Assembly (NCBI GenBank): GCA_038380795.1
Contig: CM076271.1
Span: forward strand, 20,103,001 to 20,167,000
Length of the DNA: 64,000 bases
Source of the DNA: Pyrocephalus nanus
Lineage: Eukaryota > Chordata > Aves > Passeriformes > Tyrannidae
Direction of reading: 5' to 3'
Position 1 is the first letter of the stretch, and every line of letters begins with the position of its first letter. The notes beneath the pieces are model-generated. The model was not told where the DNA came from. It searched no databases and saw only the letters and a program-made list of their open reading frames with translations. The translations under genes were made by a program, and so were the position numbers. Positions 34,416 through 47,700 of this stretch are shown here, piece by piece.

Positions 34416-36899
34416 AGATTCCTACCAAGCTGCAAAGATGAAAAGCTTTCAACCTCCTTCTATTTATCTGGAGAAATACTCTGGCAGGGCAATGAAATGG
34501 GACAGGCTCGTAGACTCATTTCACATTTCTAAACCCATAAATGTATTTACCAGCTGTGCCTGTTGGGGGGTGGCACCCCTGTTCCTGCTGCAGATGGCTC
34601 AGGGGGGTTCTTCCTGAGCATTTAACTCCATGGATGTCAGGCTGCTGGCACCAAACTGGTTGGCCAGGGGCTGTGCTCTCCCTCCCAGCCTGGGGCTGTT
34701 CTGAAGTCCAGGTGGTTTGGGGGTCTGGGCTGTCCCTGGAAATTTGCTGTGAGGAAAGGCAGCCAAGGGAGGAGTTTGCTGTGGCTTCAGGGGGGGATGT
34801 TCTGGTTGTGGGCAGTGGTGCTGGATGTGGGATCAGCAAAATCAGTGCATGCAATGGAGCATCTTCCTGGTGCAGCTGCTGAGACCCCTCTGTGCTGAGA
34901 CCCCTTCCCAGGAGTTCCCCGGGCACTGGGGTGGGAAAAGCCTGCACAGAAAAGAGACATTTGAAAGAACAGAAACATTGAAACCAATATTTAAAATCTG
35001 CAAACGTTCTCCTTATTTTTTTCCAAAGGCAAAAAGCAGGTGAGTCCTTCCCTCCTGCCGGGGTCCAGCCAGGAATTGGGCATCCCAGCAGTGGTGGAAG
35101 GAGGGTTGGGCCACCAGCCAAAGTCTGGGTGGCTTCTAAATGAGCCAAAGGTGTGCCCTGCTCTGCAGCCCAGCCCTGTGGAGCAGGGATCTCCTCCTGG
35201 CTCGGCCCCAGGAGCCAGCTGCAGCTCCAGATGCTCCAGGGCTTCCAGGCAGCAGAGAATTCCTTGGCCTTGGTCGTGTTTCTGCTGTGAAATTTGAGAT
35301 CATAGACTTGTTACCCTTCTAAATTGAGGATAATAAGAGTTGGCTTATTTAGACCTCTGAGGGGCCCTCTAGGGTAAGGTGTCCATTACATTAACACAGA
35401 AAAATATAATTATAATAATTTAAAATAATATTTTAGGTTTGTACATCACATCACTCCTAAAGGTGGGGTTTGTTTTCCATCTCAGGCCATGAACCTATTT
35501 AATTTCCATAGAACTTCTTTCTTCTCATTCTGAACAAAATCAATTTCATTTTTTTTTTTTTTAACAGACTTGTTGCCTCGTTCTTACTTTAAAGCCCTGG
35601 TGACTCCAGCCTGGTGGTTCTCAGGTGAATTTAGTGCTGTGTTTGTGCTGGAAATGCCACCACCTCCAATTCCTTCCCCCTGCAGTGGATAAATAGAAAC
35701 GTTGGCAGTGAGAAGGTGAGAGAGCTCTGACATTTGGCCATAAACCCTCGTTATTGTTTATAACCACGGCCCTGCACTGAAATGCCACAGGAAAACGAGA
35801 GCAGCGGTGAGTAACAAATATCAGATCACTCTGACAGGGGAGTGTCTGCTCACCCAGCCAAAGTTACCTGTGAGCAAATCAGGTTTTATGAACCCTCTGC
35901 ACTCCTCCACAGCACAGCCCTGATTTAAAGGGCTCCTTTTTGTGTCTCACAACACAGTCCTGCTTCCCTGGCATGATGTGCTGGCCAGGACCGGAATTTT
36001 GTGGCTCCTGGGCACAGAAAAGGGGTTTGAAATAACTTGGTAGTTCTCCTTGGTTATCCACCCATGAAACACATTGAAGTCACTTCTTTGTGCCACAGGA
36101 CTGAGCAGTGGAGAGAGGGAGCTGCCATCGGTCAAAGCAGTCGTGGGGTCTCTTGGTGGGCTCTGGATTTTTGCAGTCCAGGGTTTCTGGTTGGGTTCTG
36201 CAGGCAAATGGAAAGTGCAGTCTTGTGGTGCCAAACCTTGGGCACCAAACCTGAGGAACTGGGCAGTGAAACAGCTCCTCAGAGAGGGTTTTTTTTCATG
36301 CCATCTGTTCTCCTTGCTGTGCTGACAGGAGTGTTCCAGGGCTTGGCAGAGGAGGGCAGCAGGAGCCCTCAGACCCAGCCTCTTGTGATGGATGAAGTTC
36401 TGCTTTGCTGGCATCATTTTAGTTGTTTCAGAGCATTTTTGAGTGTTCTCATGGCTCCCACAGGTGTAATGTGCTGATGGGTTGGTTGCCTGCTCCTCAG
36501 CCTCTGGTCAGAGTGAAGGGTCTGCACCAAAGCCAGGGCAGCTTCCATGGAGTGGCAAATACAGGAGAAGTCCAGGAGATTTCTGTCCTCTTCCTAAAAT
36601 GCCCTGTGACACATTTAAACACAGTCCCACCTGTTTGGTGTTTTTCAAAGGCACATGTAAAGAATTTCTGGAAAGACTTTTCCTGTAGGATCTGAGGAGC
36701 TGTTTGCCCAGGGTTGGAGTTGACTATGCTTGGTGCCACCTCCATAAAACCTTGCCCTGCTCCCTCCCACAGTTCATTTCCATCCCTCTGAGCTGCAGCT
36801 TTCCCCTGGATTTGTTCTGGGGGTGTTTGTGGGTGTTACCCCAGGCATTTCCATCTGGATTCGGGTGACAAACTGGATGGAAACCACTCTCATGTTGTC
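33116..36899. other. Intergenic stretch, no gene seen
   Basis: No supported exon. It contains an A27 run at 34386-34412 and an AT-rich segment around 35395-35450. The 210-codon frame on the minus strand at 34516-35148 has no recognisable domain. Confidence 0.55.
34386..34412. repeat. Poly(A) run, 27 bases
   Basis: An uninterrupted A27 run. The sequence to its left is not recognisable as a processed gene copy. Confidence 0.95.
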
Positions 36900-37165
36900 T
36901 CTGATATCAGTACAATTTTTAATGCCTAAACCCAAATTTTTGTCACTGTATATCCCACATGCAGCATGACCTGCCCTGCTAGATGCTAATTAAGACTGCT
37001 TGTGCAGCAATTTGGCAGAGCAGCCTTGATGGACATGCATTTAGTGAAGAGCTCCACTGCTTTATTAACGTTAATGAGTGATGGGAGACTCTTTGTGCCC
37101 TTTTACAAAGGTCATGCTCAAATCATCACATTATCAGCCTTAATTACAGCAAGTTAATTTGTTGT
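36900..37165. promoter_or_regulatory. Unique island (candidate noncoding regulatory element)
   Basis: Unique sequence with GCTAATTAAGAC, TTATTAACGTTAATGAG and CCTTAATTACAG cores and low repeat content. A candidate conserved noncoding element by composition only. Confidence 0.22.
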
Positions 37166-37382
37166 TTGTCTGCCTGGCAGATGTTTGGGAAAACACATTC
37201 CTTGCTCCACAGATCCTGGGTGGGTTGTGATGCTTTTCCTGCTGCAGTGATGGAGTCACTGCAGCTGCCCAGGGCTGGTGGGGACAGGGGCTGGGGAGGA
37301 ATTGCTTTGCAGGGCCTTGCCAGCCCAATCCACTGGTGATTAGTGATGGAAAATCCTTGTCCCCAGTTCCATTCTGTGTTTG

Positions 37383-37433
37383 TAATAATAATAATAATAA
37401 CAACAACAATAATAATATTAATAATAATAATTT
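37383..37433. repeat. (AAT)n microsatellite with a (CAA)n interruption
   Basis: (TAA)n, then CAACAACAA, then (TAA)n again, about 50 bp. It produces an Asn/Ile-rich run in chance reading frames. Confidence 0.95.
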
Positions 37434-39734
37434 ACAGCACTGTGCACACTGTGGTTTTTACTGGCCTCATGGCATTGCTGTGTCCTTTGGTGATTCCTGC
37501 TGCTGCAGAAAGATGTTTCAGCCATTCTTGGTCCTGTGCAGCTAAATTGTTCCCCATTTCAGTTCTGCTGTAGGAGATGGTTCTGTGATGTTTTCTTGTC
37601 CCCTCAGGGTCCTGGCAAACAGCAGTGGGCACACCATGGAAAGCCACAGACTCACAGAACGGTTTGTGAGTATTCCCAGGAGAGAGGATGAGTGCTCAGG
37701 GAGGGGGTTTTGGCTCCTCTTGCTCCCGTCAGTCCCACAGCATTTGGTCCCTCTTGCTGGGCTGGGTTCTCTTGGCTGGCTGAGGTCAGAAAATGAGCTG
37801 GGAACTCAAAAAAATGAAGCCATAAATAATGATAAAAGGCAATTTCAGACTTGCTTTCATAACGGAGTGCCAGAATTTTGGAAAGGAATTTTATGGGCTT
37901 TATAAACCTTACTTAAAAATGATTTTAAAAAATGCTTTCAAATAGTTACTGAGACTCATCTACTGATAACCATGTTGGTGAAAAAGTGATAACCATGAGA
38001 AATCTGCTGCTGTTTTCCTGTGCTCTGGGAAGGGTGTGGAAGGGAGCCTTGTCTGTGGTCTAATAGGGAAAGCACAGAGGAGTCAGCAGGGTGATAACAA
38101 AAACAAAGGAACGGGGTTTGCATGCTGTGCAGGCTCTTATCTTCTCCCTTTCATGAAAAACAGAGAAAGAGCAGAGCAGAAAGGTTGCAGGCTTCACTAA
38201 GTCCTAATTATCCCCTGATTATGCCCGCAGCAGGGATGAAGTTTTCAGAAGTACAATTTCTGCAGTAAATCCACAAATCTGGCTCTCTGCTTCCAGTCCT
38301 GTTTCCATGCCCAGCCAAGCGGCCGTGGGGCCCCACTCGAGACTCCAGAGATGTGTGGTGCCTGGAAAAACAGACTGTACCTAAAATCTGCTCGGATTTG
38401 TGCCACTGCATGTGCTGCAGGAGGGTTTTTTCACCTTCCTTTCCTTCCCTGCCCCAGGCTGGAAACCTGTTCGGTTCAGGCAGTGTGCATAATCCTTCGT
38501 GTTTATGTAGTCTGGGATAGAAAAGTCCTCATGATCCCTGTTCTTCTCCTTTCCTCCTTTCTTTAGCATTCAGGAATTGCAAGAGCTATTTAGAATAAAA
38601 CTTGAAGTGATTGAGAATAAACCCCAACATCTCTGCCAGAGGACTAAGTACTGAATCCCTCATCTCTTTCTCCAGGTACTTCAGTTCTCTGGGAATAAGA
38701 GCCCGAGGAAGGCAGGAGGAGGGAGGCATCCCATGGAAGCACATCCCCCTGTCTGTAAAAAGGATGTTTCATGGGTCTGAGAGTCTTGCAGAGCAGTGCA
38801 GTTTGCTCTGGGTGCTTCAGCTGCCCCAGAGGCTCTGTGTCTGCAGTGATGTGGATGTGGGAAGGAAGGGGGGGATGTGGATTTGGGAAGGAAGGGCTGG
38901 GATGAGCCATTTGCTGTGCTGGGGCAGCTGAGGGGGATTGATTTCCCTGAGCTCTTCCCTGGAGCTGTTGGATTTCTTGCTTCATGGTCCTTATTTCCAC
39001 TTCTCAGGCAAAACTCAGCTGAGACCCAGCCATCTTCTCCCACCCTTTTCGAAGATCAGCTGCTCAAGCAAATGAAACTTTTCTTTGTGTTGAAAAGCAC
39101 ATAAGAAGCAAGTGGTCTGCATGAATATCATTCCCTGGATTGCTCAGGGAATGCAGCTCACTGAGACTCATGAGCATCCTCCCTGCTCCCAGTGCCCACA
39201 GACTGACACTGGTAAGAAATACCTCATAAAAATAAGTGGCATTTTGCATATTTCTTGGAGTAGGAATTGTATAGAATGGTGTGCTTGGCTCTGCACAGGT
39301 TGCACTGAGAACTCCAGGACTGCTGGACATTATTTTCCTACTGCATTTATTTCTTGCTTTGTTAGGCAACGTAATTTCATGTGATTCTTGTGGCAGGAAT
39401 AAGATAATATCAATTTTGGCAGCATCAGTTTCAGTGCTAATGGGAGCAGTGCTCTGTGCAGGGTTCCTAATCATATTGGGTTTATTTACAATTGGTGGAG
39501 ATGGAAACAAACCAAAAAATCTCCTGGCTTGTTTTTCAGAGAGTTAAGTAAATACATTAAGGGCACACATAAATGCAATAAGCATGTACAAATACAGTTA
39601 ACACACTGAATAAATACATATTGTCTCTGTACATGGACTCCTTAAGATGTCCAGGGAGTGTCATGAGCTACTCCAGGATCATCAGCACAAATAATGCAAG
39701 TATTGTATTAGTGAAAATAATTATAAGGACATGC
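37434..39734. other. Intergenic stretch, no gene seen
   Basis: No supported exon, RNA gene or transposon is recognisable. A hydrophobic 88-codon frame at 39281-39547 lacks homology I can name. Confidence 0.55.
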
Positions 39735-39933
39735 AGTGACAGGACAAGGGGGAATGGCTTCAAACTGAAGGACGGTAGGCTTAGATGGGATCTTAGGAAG
39801 AAATCTTCCCTGGGAGGGTGGGCAGGCCCTGGCACAGGGTGCCCAGAGAAGCTGTGGCTGCCCCTGGATCCCTGGGAGTGTCCAAGGCCAGGTTGGACGG
39901 GGCTTGGAGCACCCTGGGCTGGTGGAAAGTGCT
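39735..39933 (+). mobile_element. CR1 LINE fragment
   Basis: A plus-strand CR1 starting 'gacaggacaagggggaatgg' and continuing through 'gtgcccagagaagctgtggc' to 'gggctggtggaaagtgct', after which the usual 3' end is lost. Confidence 0.88.
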
Positions 39934-40040
39934 GGCAAGGGCTGCTGGAAGGGCTGGCACTGCCACTCCTGGGCTGCCTGGAGAGGGAGGCACAGCCTCA
40001 GGAATGGCAGAGGAGCAGCAGAGCCTTCCCACACCACAGA

Positions 40041-40287
40041 CTGTGCTGAGCTGGGAGGGACCCACAAGGATCATCCAGTCCAACCCTCAGCCCTGCACAG
40101 GACCCTCCCCAAGAGTCACCCCCTGTGCCCCAGAGGATCATCCAAACCCTCCTGCAGCTCTGGCAGCCTTGGGGCTGTGCCCACTGCCCTGGGGAGCCTG
40201 TTCAGTGCCAACCACCCTCTGGGGGAAGAACCTTTCCCTGAGATCCACCCTGAGCCTGCCCTGACACAGCTCCAGCCATTCCCACCA
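40041..40287 (-). mobile_element. CR1 LINE fragment (other subfamily)
   Basis: An antisense CR1 3' region: 'gagctgggagggacccacaa', 'ggatcatccagtccaaccct', 'ctgcacaggaccctcccc' and 'cctctgggggaagaaccttt'. It differs clearly from the plus-strand copy 100 bases to its left. Confidence 0.85.
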
Positions 40288-42497
40288 AAGGGTGTGTGCT
40301 GCAGCATCCCCTCCCTCTGCCCCAGCCCTCTGTTCTGTCTCAAGTATTCCATGTTATTCAGGCTGATACCAGCAAGTTTCCCCCCACCCAGGTAGAACAG
40401 TTGCTGGAATTGCAGAGATTGCCCCCTTTTCACAGCCCTCTTCTTCCTGGTGACCAGTTACAACCAGTTCAACCATTTTTAGGTGGTTCAGAATTGTAAC
40501 AGCAATGCTGACTGAGGAATGTCCTCACTGTCACAGTTGCAGCAAGAGGGAATTCAATGGGATTGTTGGGCAAGATGAGGTTTGTGAGAGCACCATGATG
40601 GAAAACTGTGCTCTATATTGGGTTGAGTCCTGGTGGTCCTTTAATAATGAAAGGATAGTAAAGAGTTCTACGTGGAGAAGGAATAGAAATGGAACACAAT
40701 TTTGAGCAGTTAAGATGACTTTGAAACAAGTAAATAAATAAATTGTTGAGATCAAAACATTTTTGCTTAGTACTTAGGAATTTCATTTTTTCCTGTAGCT
40801 AATGGTGTTTGCAATGGAGTGCTTTGCTGGGTAATTTTTAATTAGAAACCAGGAAAGGGATTCAAGCTCCAAAACTATCATATGTTTATGCTCATCCATT
40901 TTCTCGAGTCTTTCTGGAGATAATGAGTCCTGCCTCCCTTCCTCACTGTCAAATGTGAGTTTGACCTTTTTGCTTGTAAATAGATTAGAAAAAATTAATC
41001 CCAGGCTGTAATAAGGTCTTTCATTATGTCATGGGGAAGGGAAGGTTATTTGTGCTTTTAAAGCTTGCTCCAACCTAATAGGTGTGAAAGAAAGAACACT
41101 TAAGCTCTCTACTGCTGACAAGAATTGGAGGAAGAAAAGTCGTGGTGGATTCATCTTGCTGATGTTACTTAAGATGAGTATCAGCACCACTAGCATAAAC
41201 TGAAAGATATATATTTAAAGATAAAGAAAGTGGGTTTTACACTGGCACAGCTCAAATGGAATTACAACTGCTCACAACTGAGGATGAGGAAAAGTGGGGA
41301 ACTGGGAGAGGAGTTTCCTTCCCAGCCACAAACACTCAGTAAAAATTCCTTTCTAAAGGGATGATCTCACAGACAGCTTCGCCTTTAATTGCTGTTAAAA
41401 TGTAAAGATACTGATGCTCCTGTGAAGAATACTGATTTTTTTTCCTTGCATCATCGGGGGATTTGCTCTAATAATGTCAAAATCTGTGCAAGTGGAAGGA
41501 AAGATCTGCCTTCATTTTCTTGGCTTTGTTCTTGTTCGGTTGCCCTGTAGTCTGTGCTCAGCTCCTCAGCAAGGCTGAGCTCCCTGGGATTTGGGAAGGG
41601 TGAAGGGTTTGGAAACTTGGATAAAAGCCAAGAATGGCTGGACCAGAAAGATACAGAGCTGGGGAGGGGAAATGTTTTTATGTGTTTGGCAAAAGGAAGT
41701 GCAAATCTTTTTGAGAGGATACCGTGCCTTGAGTGAGGAGCACCAGCTGTTCCTATCTGGATTCTGCAATTCAAATCTGGCTTCAGAGGCAAAATGAACT
41801 GCTGGTCTCACCTCTGCTAAAGCAGTTTAAAAAAGTCGATAAGCACAATTGTTGCCCCAGGGCAGGGGGAAGCGGGGCTGGGAGAGCTGAAAAATTAATG
41901 ACATATGAAAAACCCATGGCTTGGTTTGGTCATTGCAACTTCCATCAGCACTTCTTGTGTCCTTCAAAATAATTCTTTTAAAAAATATCATCCTAAACTG
42001 ATTCCCAGAAAGAGAATAGGAAGGCTCCCCTCAACATAAATGTGATCTAATCACGGGGTAACCCCCAAATTCTCAGTTGAAGCCATCAGTGTCCAATGAC
42101 CACCCAAATGGCCCATTTAACCCTCTTGTTGTGATCTGCCTGTGGGAGGCTGCAAAATGCCCTTGGAAAGGTGAAGTCTCTGTTGACTCCAGTTGTTTGG
42201 TGTGTTTTAAATTAGTGGAAAACTGTGCCAGTCACAGCTCCTGCTTTGGTGATGAGCTTTGTGTGCTTTGCTGTGGCTTAGGAACCAGACAGAATGCCAA
42301 GGGAGAGGCAAAAAAACAAGCCCAGCTTTACTTGGGATAAGAAAGGCATTTTCCTCTTAACTGAGTTGTTTGGGCATTGCTTTAATTATGATGAGTAAAC
42401 TGAGGGTGCTTCTATTAATATAATTGATGTTACCAGATGGAATTGATAGTTATTGAGGCAGCAATAAAAAGGAGCTTATAATAACTAGATGATACTG
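40288..42497. other. Intergenic stretch, no gene seen
   Basis: No gene or repeat is recognised. The 42360-42497 portion is AT-rich and unique. Confidence 0.55.
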
Positions 42498-42564
42498 TAT
42501 GATCTTTAAGATGATATTAGATGATCTTTAAGGTCCCTTCCAACCCAAACCATTCTATGACTCC
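42498..42564 (+). mobile_element. CR1 LINE 3' tail
   Basis: It contains only the extreme CR1 3' end ('ttaaggtcccttccaaccca', AAACCATTCTATGA). The motif ATGATCTTTAAG occurs twice just inside it, about 21 bases apart, suggesting a small local duplication. Confidence 0.8.
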
Positions 42565-44665
42565 ACAGCCATTAAATGATTTGCTGACATTTTGGAGGCA
42601 TCCCACACTCTGGATAACTGAGATGTGCCTGTGCAGACCTCGGAAATGAATAAGGCTGGTGGAAGTTAAGGCTGGCTGCTGGCATCGAGCTGTGCCTCTC
42701 ACCACTCAGACAAACATTTTGGCTCACAGCTCTGCTCAGGTGTCTTCACTACCCTGGCAGCTGAGGAAAATGAGGCAGAAGTAGAGTTCTAACCCCAGGG
42801 AAAAGCCTGAGGGGGTGGCTGAGCCCAGACTTGAGCCCACCTGAGCTCAACCCAAAGTCCTGCCTGTCCTGTCCTCCTGTTCTCCTTGCTCCCCACTGCA
42901 GCTGGGTTATATTTATATCCAGATAACTTGCTTCATTACGAGATTTCTTTCCTGGCAGGGGATGCAATCTATCATTAAATCAAAATCTGTCTGGAAACAG
43001 AACAGAGACTCGAACTTCAAAGCTTGCCACTGTTTTCCGTGGAGCTCTTCTTGCTGGTTGCCTGGGAGGCTTATTTGAAATTATGCATGGAGACGGGCAG
43101 GGAGGAACGAGCTCCAAAGCCGTCATAATGATGCCCTCGAGTGGGCGAGACCTGGAACGGCTCGGGGTGCAGGAGGCAGGAGAGGCAGCCCCATCCCTGC
43201 ACCTCCAGCACGCCCAGCACCTCTAACCAGAGAGGACCAAACACCCCAGAGAGCCCAAACCCCCCAGGGATGGTCCAGATACTCTGTGAGCACCTCCCTC
43301 CCCCTCTGCCTGCAGACCAGCCAGCCCTGGGTTCAGATCTGCTCTCCATATCAGCTCTCTTGCTCATTGTGGAAGGGCTGGTGGGTATGAAAATGACAAA
43401 ATACTGTCTGACACAGTGCCCTTTGCAGCCCTCTGCCAAAACAGATCCTTGCTTTGTTACTGCAGCCTGGAATCTCAGCCGTGCTGTGCTTAAAAAAATA
43501 TTTTTAAAAGGCCATTTTGCCTTAAAAACTCGTCACTTTTTAAAGCTTTACAAGGCCGGGTCTGCGCGTTTCGGTTCATGCGGTCACGGTGCGTCCAAGT
43601 GGAAGGAAATTCAATCTCAGGCAAAGAGTTTTCCAGTCTGGGAGAATTCAGTGCTTTGGTATACACAGCTAAAAATCCCCTCAGGTGGGTCTTGGGTCAG
43701 GAGTGTTAATTCTGAGCAAGTTTTAGGTAGCGAGGAAGTGTCTGCTGAGTGCTACAAACAGCAAAGGGAAGACTTGTTCTCTGGTGTGATGGGGCTCTGC
43801 TGCCAGGAGCTGGTCCTGATGTGCTGGTGGGTGTGTTTGTGATGAGATAATGCTCTGAACCGGTGGGATTTATTGGTGGAGTGTGTTGGTTCACTGGATA
43901 TGAAGGAGAGGCTTCTCGTGGCTCGGTGGGAGCTCAGAGACGAGCGTTTGGTTCAAGGTACCCGCCGGTTCCTCTCCCTGCTGGGGAGCCTGGGAAGCTC
44001 TGCAGAAAAACAGCTCCAGGTTTTGTTGTTTGGGAATTTATCTCCAGCTCCCTCGCTCAGGGCTGGCGGTACCAGGGGACATTTGGCAGCTGAAGTGCTT
44101 TGGATGCTTCTTTTGTCCTTTCCAATTTGCTGTAATAGCAGCGACGTGAGAGGAGATGTGCAGGGCTGGATACTTTCAAGGTTGTCCCATTTTTTAAAAG
44201 CGCCATTATTGCTGCACAGAACAGCCTGTGTTTGGGGACCAGGACTGTGCTCACCTCTGAAAAACTGCCCAGTGTCTCCCAGACAAAAAAAGCATCACTG
44301 AGGGGTCTTTGCCAGGGTTTTGGTCCAGCCCAGTCCGTGCAACCTCCCCATGGAAGGGAAATGCTGTGAAACATGTACTTGCTAATGCAAAATACCTGTG
44401 TTTTACACTCCAAAATGCAGCCTGTGCTGCTATGGTTTGATGGTGCTCATGGATCACAGCACAGGCCACTGGTGGGTGCCTTTCCCTGGGTGTTCTGCTC
44501 TCTCTCCCCGTGGAATTGGGGAAGTGTTAACAGCTACTGAGTGCTCATTAATTCAGTGAGTGATTTAAAATGTACTTTTTTGGGTGTACAAGCCTTTCTG
44601 TGCAGTGCATTGTTAACTGCCTGCTGTAACTGTGTGTGTACATGTTTCATTTGGTTTCTACTCAT
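42565..44665. other. Intergenic stretch, no gene seen, with a local CpG cluster
   Basis: No exon signals are convincing. A 233-codon open frame (43141-43842, +) has no recognisable domain. Seven CpGs fall between about 43557 and 43594, in contrast to CpG-poor surroundings. Confidence 0.5.
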
Positions 44666-44702
44666 GGAATATCCTGAGCTGGGAGGGACCCACAGGGTCC
44701 AT
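44666..44702 (-). mobile_element. Very short CR1 remnant
   Basis: 'gagctgggagggacccacag' matches the antisense CR1 tail at 40049, but only about 35 bp are recognisable. Confidence 0.4.
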
Positions 44703-47700
44703 GGAAGCAGTTCTGTGCTTTCACTGGGAGTCTGTGTAGCTGATAAACATTGTGGAAACAGGTTTTCTGGAGCACTGTGGGGAAAAATGGAAGGTTGCTA
44801 TCATATTTTCAGAGACTGATACACAGTCAGACACCACTGTGGTCTAATTAATGTCTACTTAATTAGGCTCAAGTGAATGATTTCAGGCCATGAAGTCCAG
44901 TGGAGGTGGAGTTGATAACAGTGCTATTTAGAAAATCCAGAGTGAGTTTGCCCAGAAGGTTTTGCGTGAAAACTGAATCATTGCCTGCACAGATGCCCAT
45001 CCCATCAGGCCCATCCAGCTCCCAGGGCTGCTTTTCTTGAGGGAGGGAGGGTAGAGATGCTGGAGAGGGTTGATGGCTCCCTGTGTACCCTTCAGTCTGA
45101 GCTCCTCCCAAAACCTGGCTCAGTTCACTCCCAGAGCTGCTCCCAGCCAGTCTCTGCTCTCCAGGGATAAGAAATGACTGGCTCCTGCAAATGATCCCAG
45201 CTGATCCATGAATCAATTGTCTGTTAATACTAAAGTTATAAGATATTTATTCAGTCCTGGCTACTTGGGTTGTTCCCAAAGTTCACCTTGGGGGATTGTG
45301 CTCTCACTAAAAGTTTTGATAAAAAATTGAGATGCCCTTTTGTTGTCTTGCAAGTCATTATGTTCACCTGATAAAAATGATTTTATACCTTACTCCACCT
45401 ATTAATCAAAAAGGTCAGTACAATAAATGGGTTTTATCTTTTCTGCCAGGAACCTTTCTTCCCTGTGGTCTTTGGGGCTGAGTACAAGAGAAGATGTAGA
45501 CAAAAGAATAGGATCTCAAAGACTGGTTGATCAATGCCACAGAGACATGAATTATTGTTGAGAATTTAGGGGGGAGAAATAGAGTGCTTTGATGCCAGGG
45601 AGAGGGAATATTGCCTGAGTTTTCAACCTCCAGGCATTAAAGGGGAATGAAGTAGCTTCATTCATCTTAATAAATTTATGTCCAGCACCTGGTTCTGAAT
45701 GAGATTGATTTTCCTTTTCTGGAGGTCTTTATATGTGAGAATATAGATATATAAAATATGTATGTATATTCCCCATACCACTGCTCTAATAAACCTGACA
45801 CTTCTGACTTTTTCCAGTGTATCTGCTTGCAGACTTGGGATCAAGATGGAGTTTTTGCTCCTGGGTTTTGCATGGATGATTCTGCTCACTGATGAGTCCT
45901 GGAATCACACCCTGTCTCAGAACTGGAGGGGCTGGTGGAGTCACTGGTGTCCAGCAGGCTTTGGCACTGATGTGCTGCTGGCACATCTGACACACGTGGT
46001 GACATGGAATTGGTTTCTCCCGGGAATTTGCAGGTCCTACTTGTCCTGTGGGCTTTGTCCTTTGCTTTGTAATTATTTCACCCCTGTCTAGTGACCCCCT
46101 CCCTCCATTTCCCCTGAATCCCTGGGAGGCTTTAACAGTTTGGATATGCAGAATATCCACTCACTACTGATGGGATGTGAGAGCTGGAGGAAGGACGAGC
46201 TACTGCAAATGTCATGAGAAGAAAAAAATCCCACCAGTGGCATTTACCTTTCTGATTATTCCCTCTCGTCCCCAGCAGCGGGACTATGTTTCCATTACAG
46301 GATTGTGTGTGACAAAGAGGAGTTAGATTTGCACTGCAGATGAATTTTTAAGTATCCTCCCGCCCCTCCAGCCTCTCCAGGAGCGGTGATGCTCCTGGCA
46401 CTCCGTGCCTGCCATCCCTCCATCGCCTGGGGACACCAGCACCACCTGCAGCCTCTCTGCTCTTCCCAAAAGCCTCCTGAAATACCACTTCTCTGCACCC
46501 TAAATCTCGAGGAATACCAGCAGAATCGAGGCCACCCTCGTGTTCTGGGGCAGATCTCCACGTCCATCCTCAGGTTGTGTTTCCCATCCTTCCCCTGCCA
46601 GGGTAACACACCCAGTGCTGTGCACAGGGCTGGTCTCCAGCCTGTGGTGACTCCCCCAGCCCATGGAAATGGGGATGGACACAGCTGTCTTAATGGACAC
46701 AGCACTGCTGTAGCTGAGCTCTGGTTGTCTGAGAACAGCCTTCTGCCATGAATGTTAAAACACCAGCTTGCAGTGTGCTGTTAAGGGAACAGATGGATAT
46801 TTTGCCATGTGATGCAGCCTAGAAAACAGCTTTGATTTAGTGCACCATGCTTGTCTGACTTTTAAACTTGTATTAAACAGGATTTCATGAAGGCAGACTC
46901 CACATCAAAATCTCAGCTAACGGGGCATGGGGTGTGAGGTAACAAAGCTCCGAAAATCAGGGATTCATTCTTTCATTTCAAAGGGGCAGATGGGTATGAA
47001 TATTTATTTACTCTGAGGGCTTTTATTAGAGGGGGAAAGGGCTTCGTTGTGTGTTTTGATGTCACAGCACAATCAAGGAAATTAATACAATGTCTAAAAC
47101 AGTAATTAAAGCCATTGAATTTCTGAGCCCATACTGACACAGGAGATCTCCCCCACATGGAAAGCTGGTTCTTTTTCTTGCAGTGCTCCTGGCATTCAGC
47201 TGCTGAGATTATTATGTAATGCCAGTTTATGTGTCTTCAAAATGAGTTTTGGGGATTTAACCACTCCTGTCTCGAGGTCCTCTGGCCTTCCCAGCCTTGG
47301 TAAAGGCTTTGTGCTATGCACTGATTACCTGCCTTGTAAGAGCTATGTCTGGACATGCCCCAAAAAATGTCCCATTTACAGATGTTTGATGGGGTTCTTG
47401 CATTAAGGCCTGATCCAGTTGGGTTGAGATAAACGGAGGGATTACTGCTGCCTTTGCCTGAAATGCCTCATTTAGGGGGTCTTTTGGGGGGATCTTGTGG
47501 TTCCTGGGCTTGTTTCAGACATGGTGTGAGAAATTCCTGTGCAGTTACACAGGTAGTGCTAAAAGGGATTCAAACCCTGCTGAATAAATGGTAAATATAT
47601 GAAGATACACCATATATATTTATTATCCAATATATTTGTTATATATTCATGAATTAGATGGCTTCCTAATAGAGAAATGGTGTTTTGACAATAATGGTGG

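Noticed and set aside
34516..35148. 210-codon open frame on the minus strand
   Set aside because: No recognisable domain or gene structure, in intergenic DNA; probably chance.
39281..39547. Hydrophobic 88-codon frame resembling a membrane protein
   Set aside because: The hydrophobicity comes from T-rich DNA. No family, no upstream signals and no neighbouring exon were found.
43141..43842. 233-codon open frame on the plus strand as a protein gene
   Set aside because: Composition changes along its length, there is no recognisable family, and no clear promoter or splice context. Kept only as an observation because of the CpG cluster.
46377..46398. Perfect 8-bp inverted repeat CCAGGAGC/GCTCCTGG with a 6-base loop
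   Set aside because: Too short to claim a microRNA or regulatory hairpin; such palindromes are expected by chance in 64 kb.
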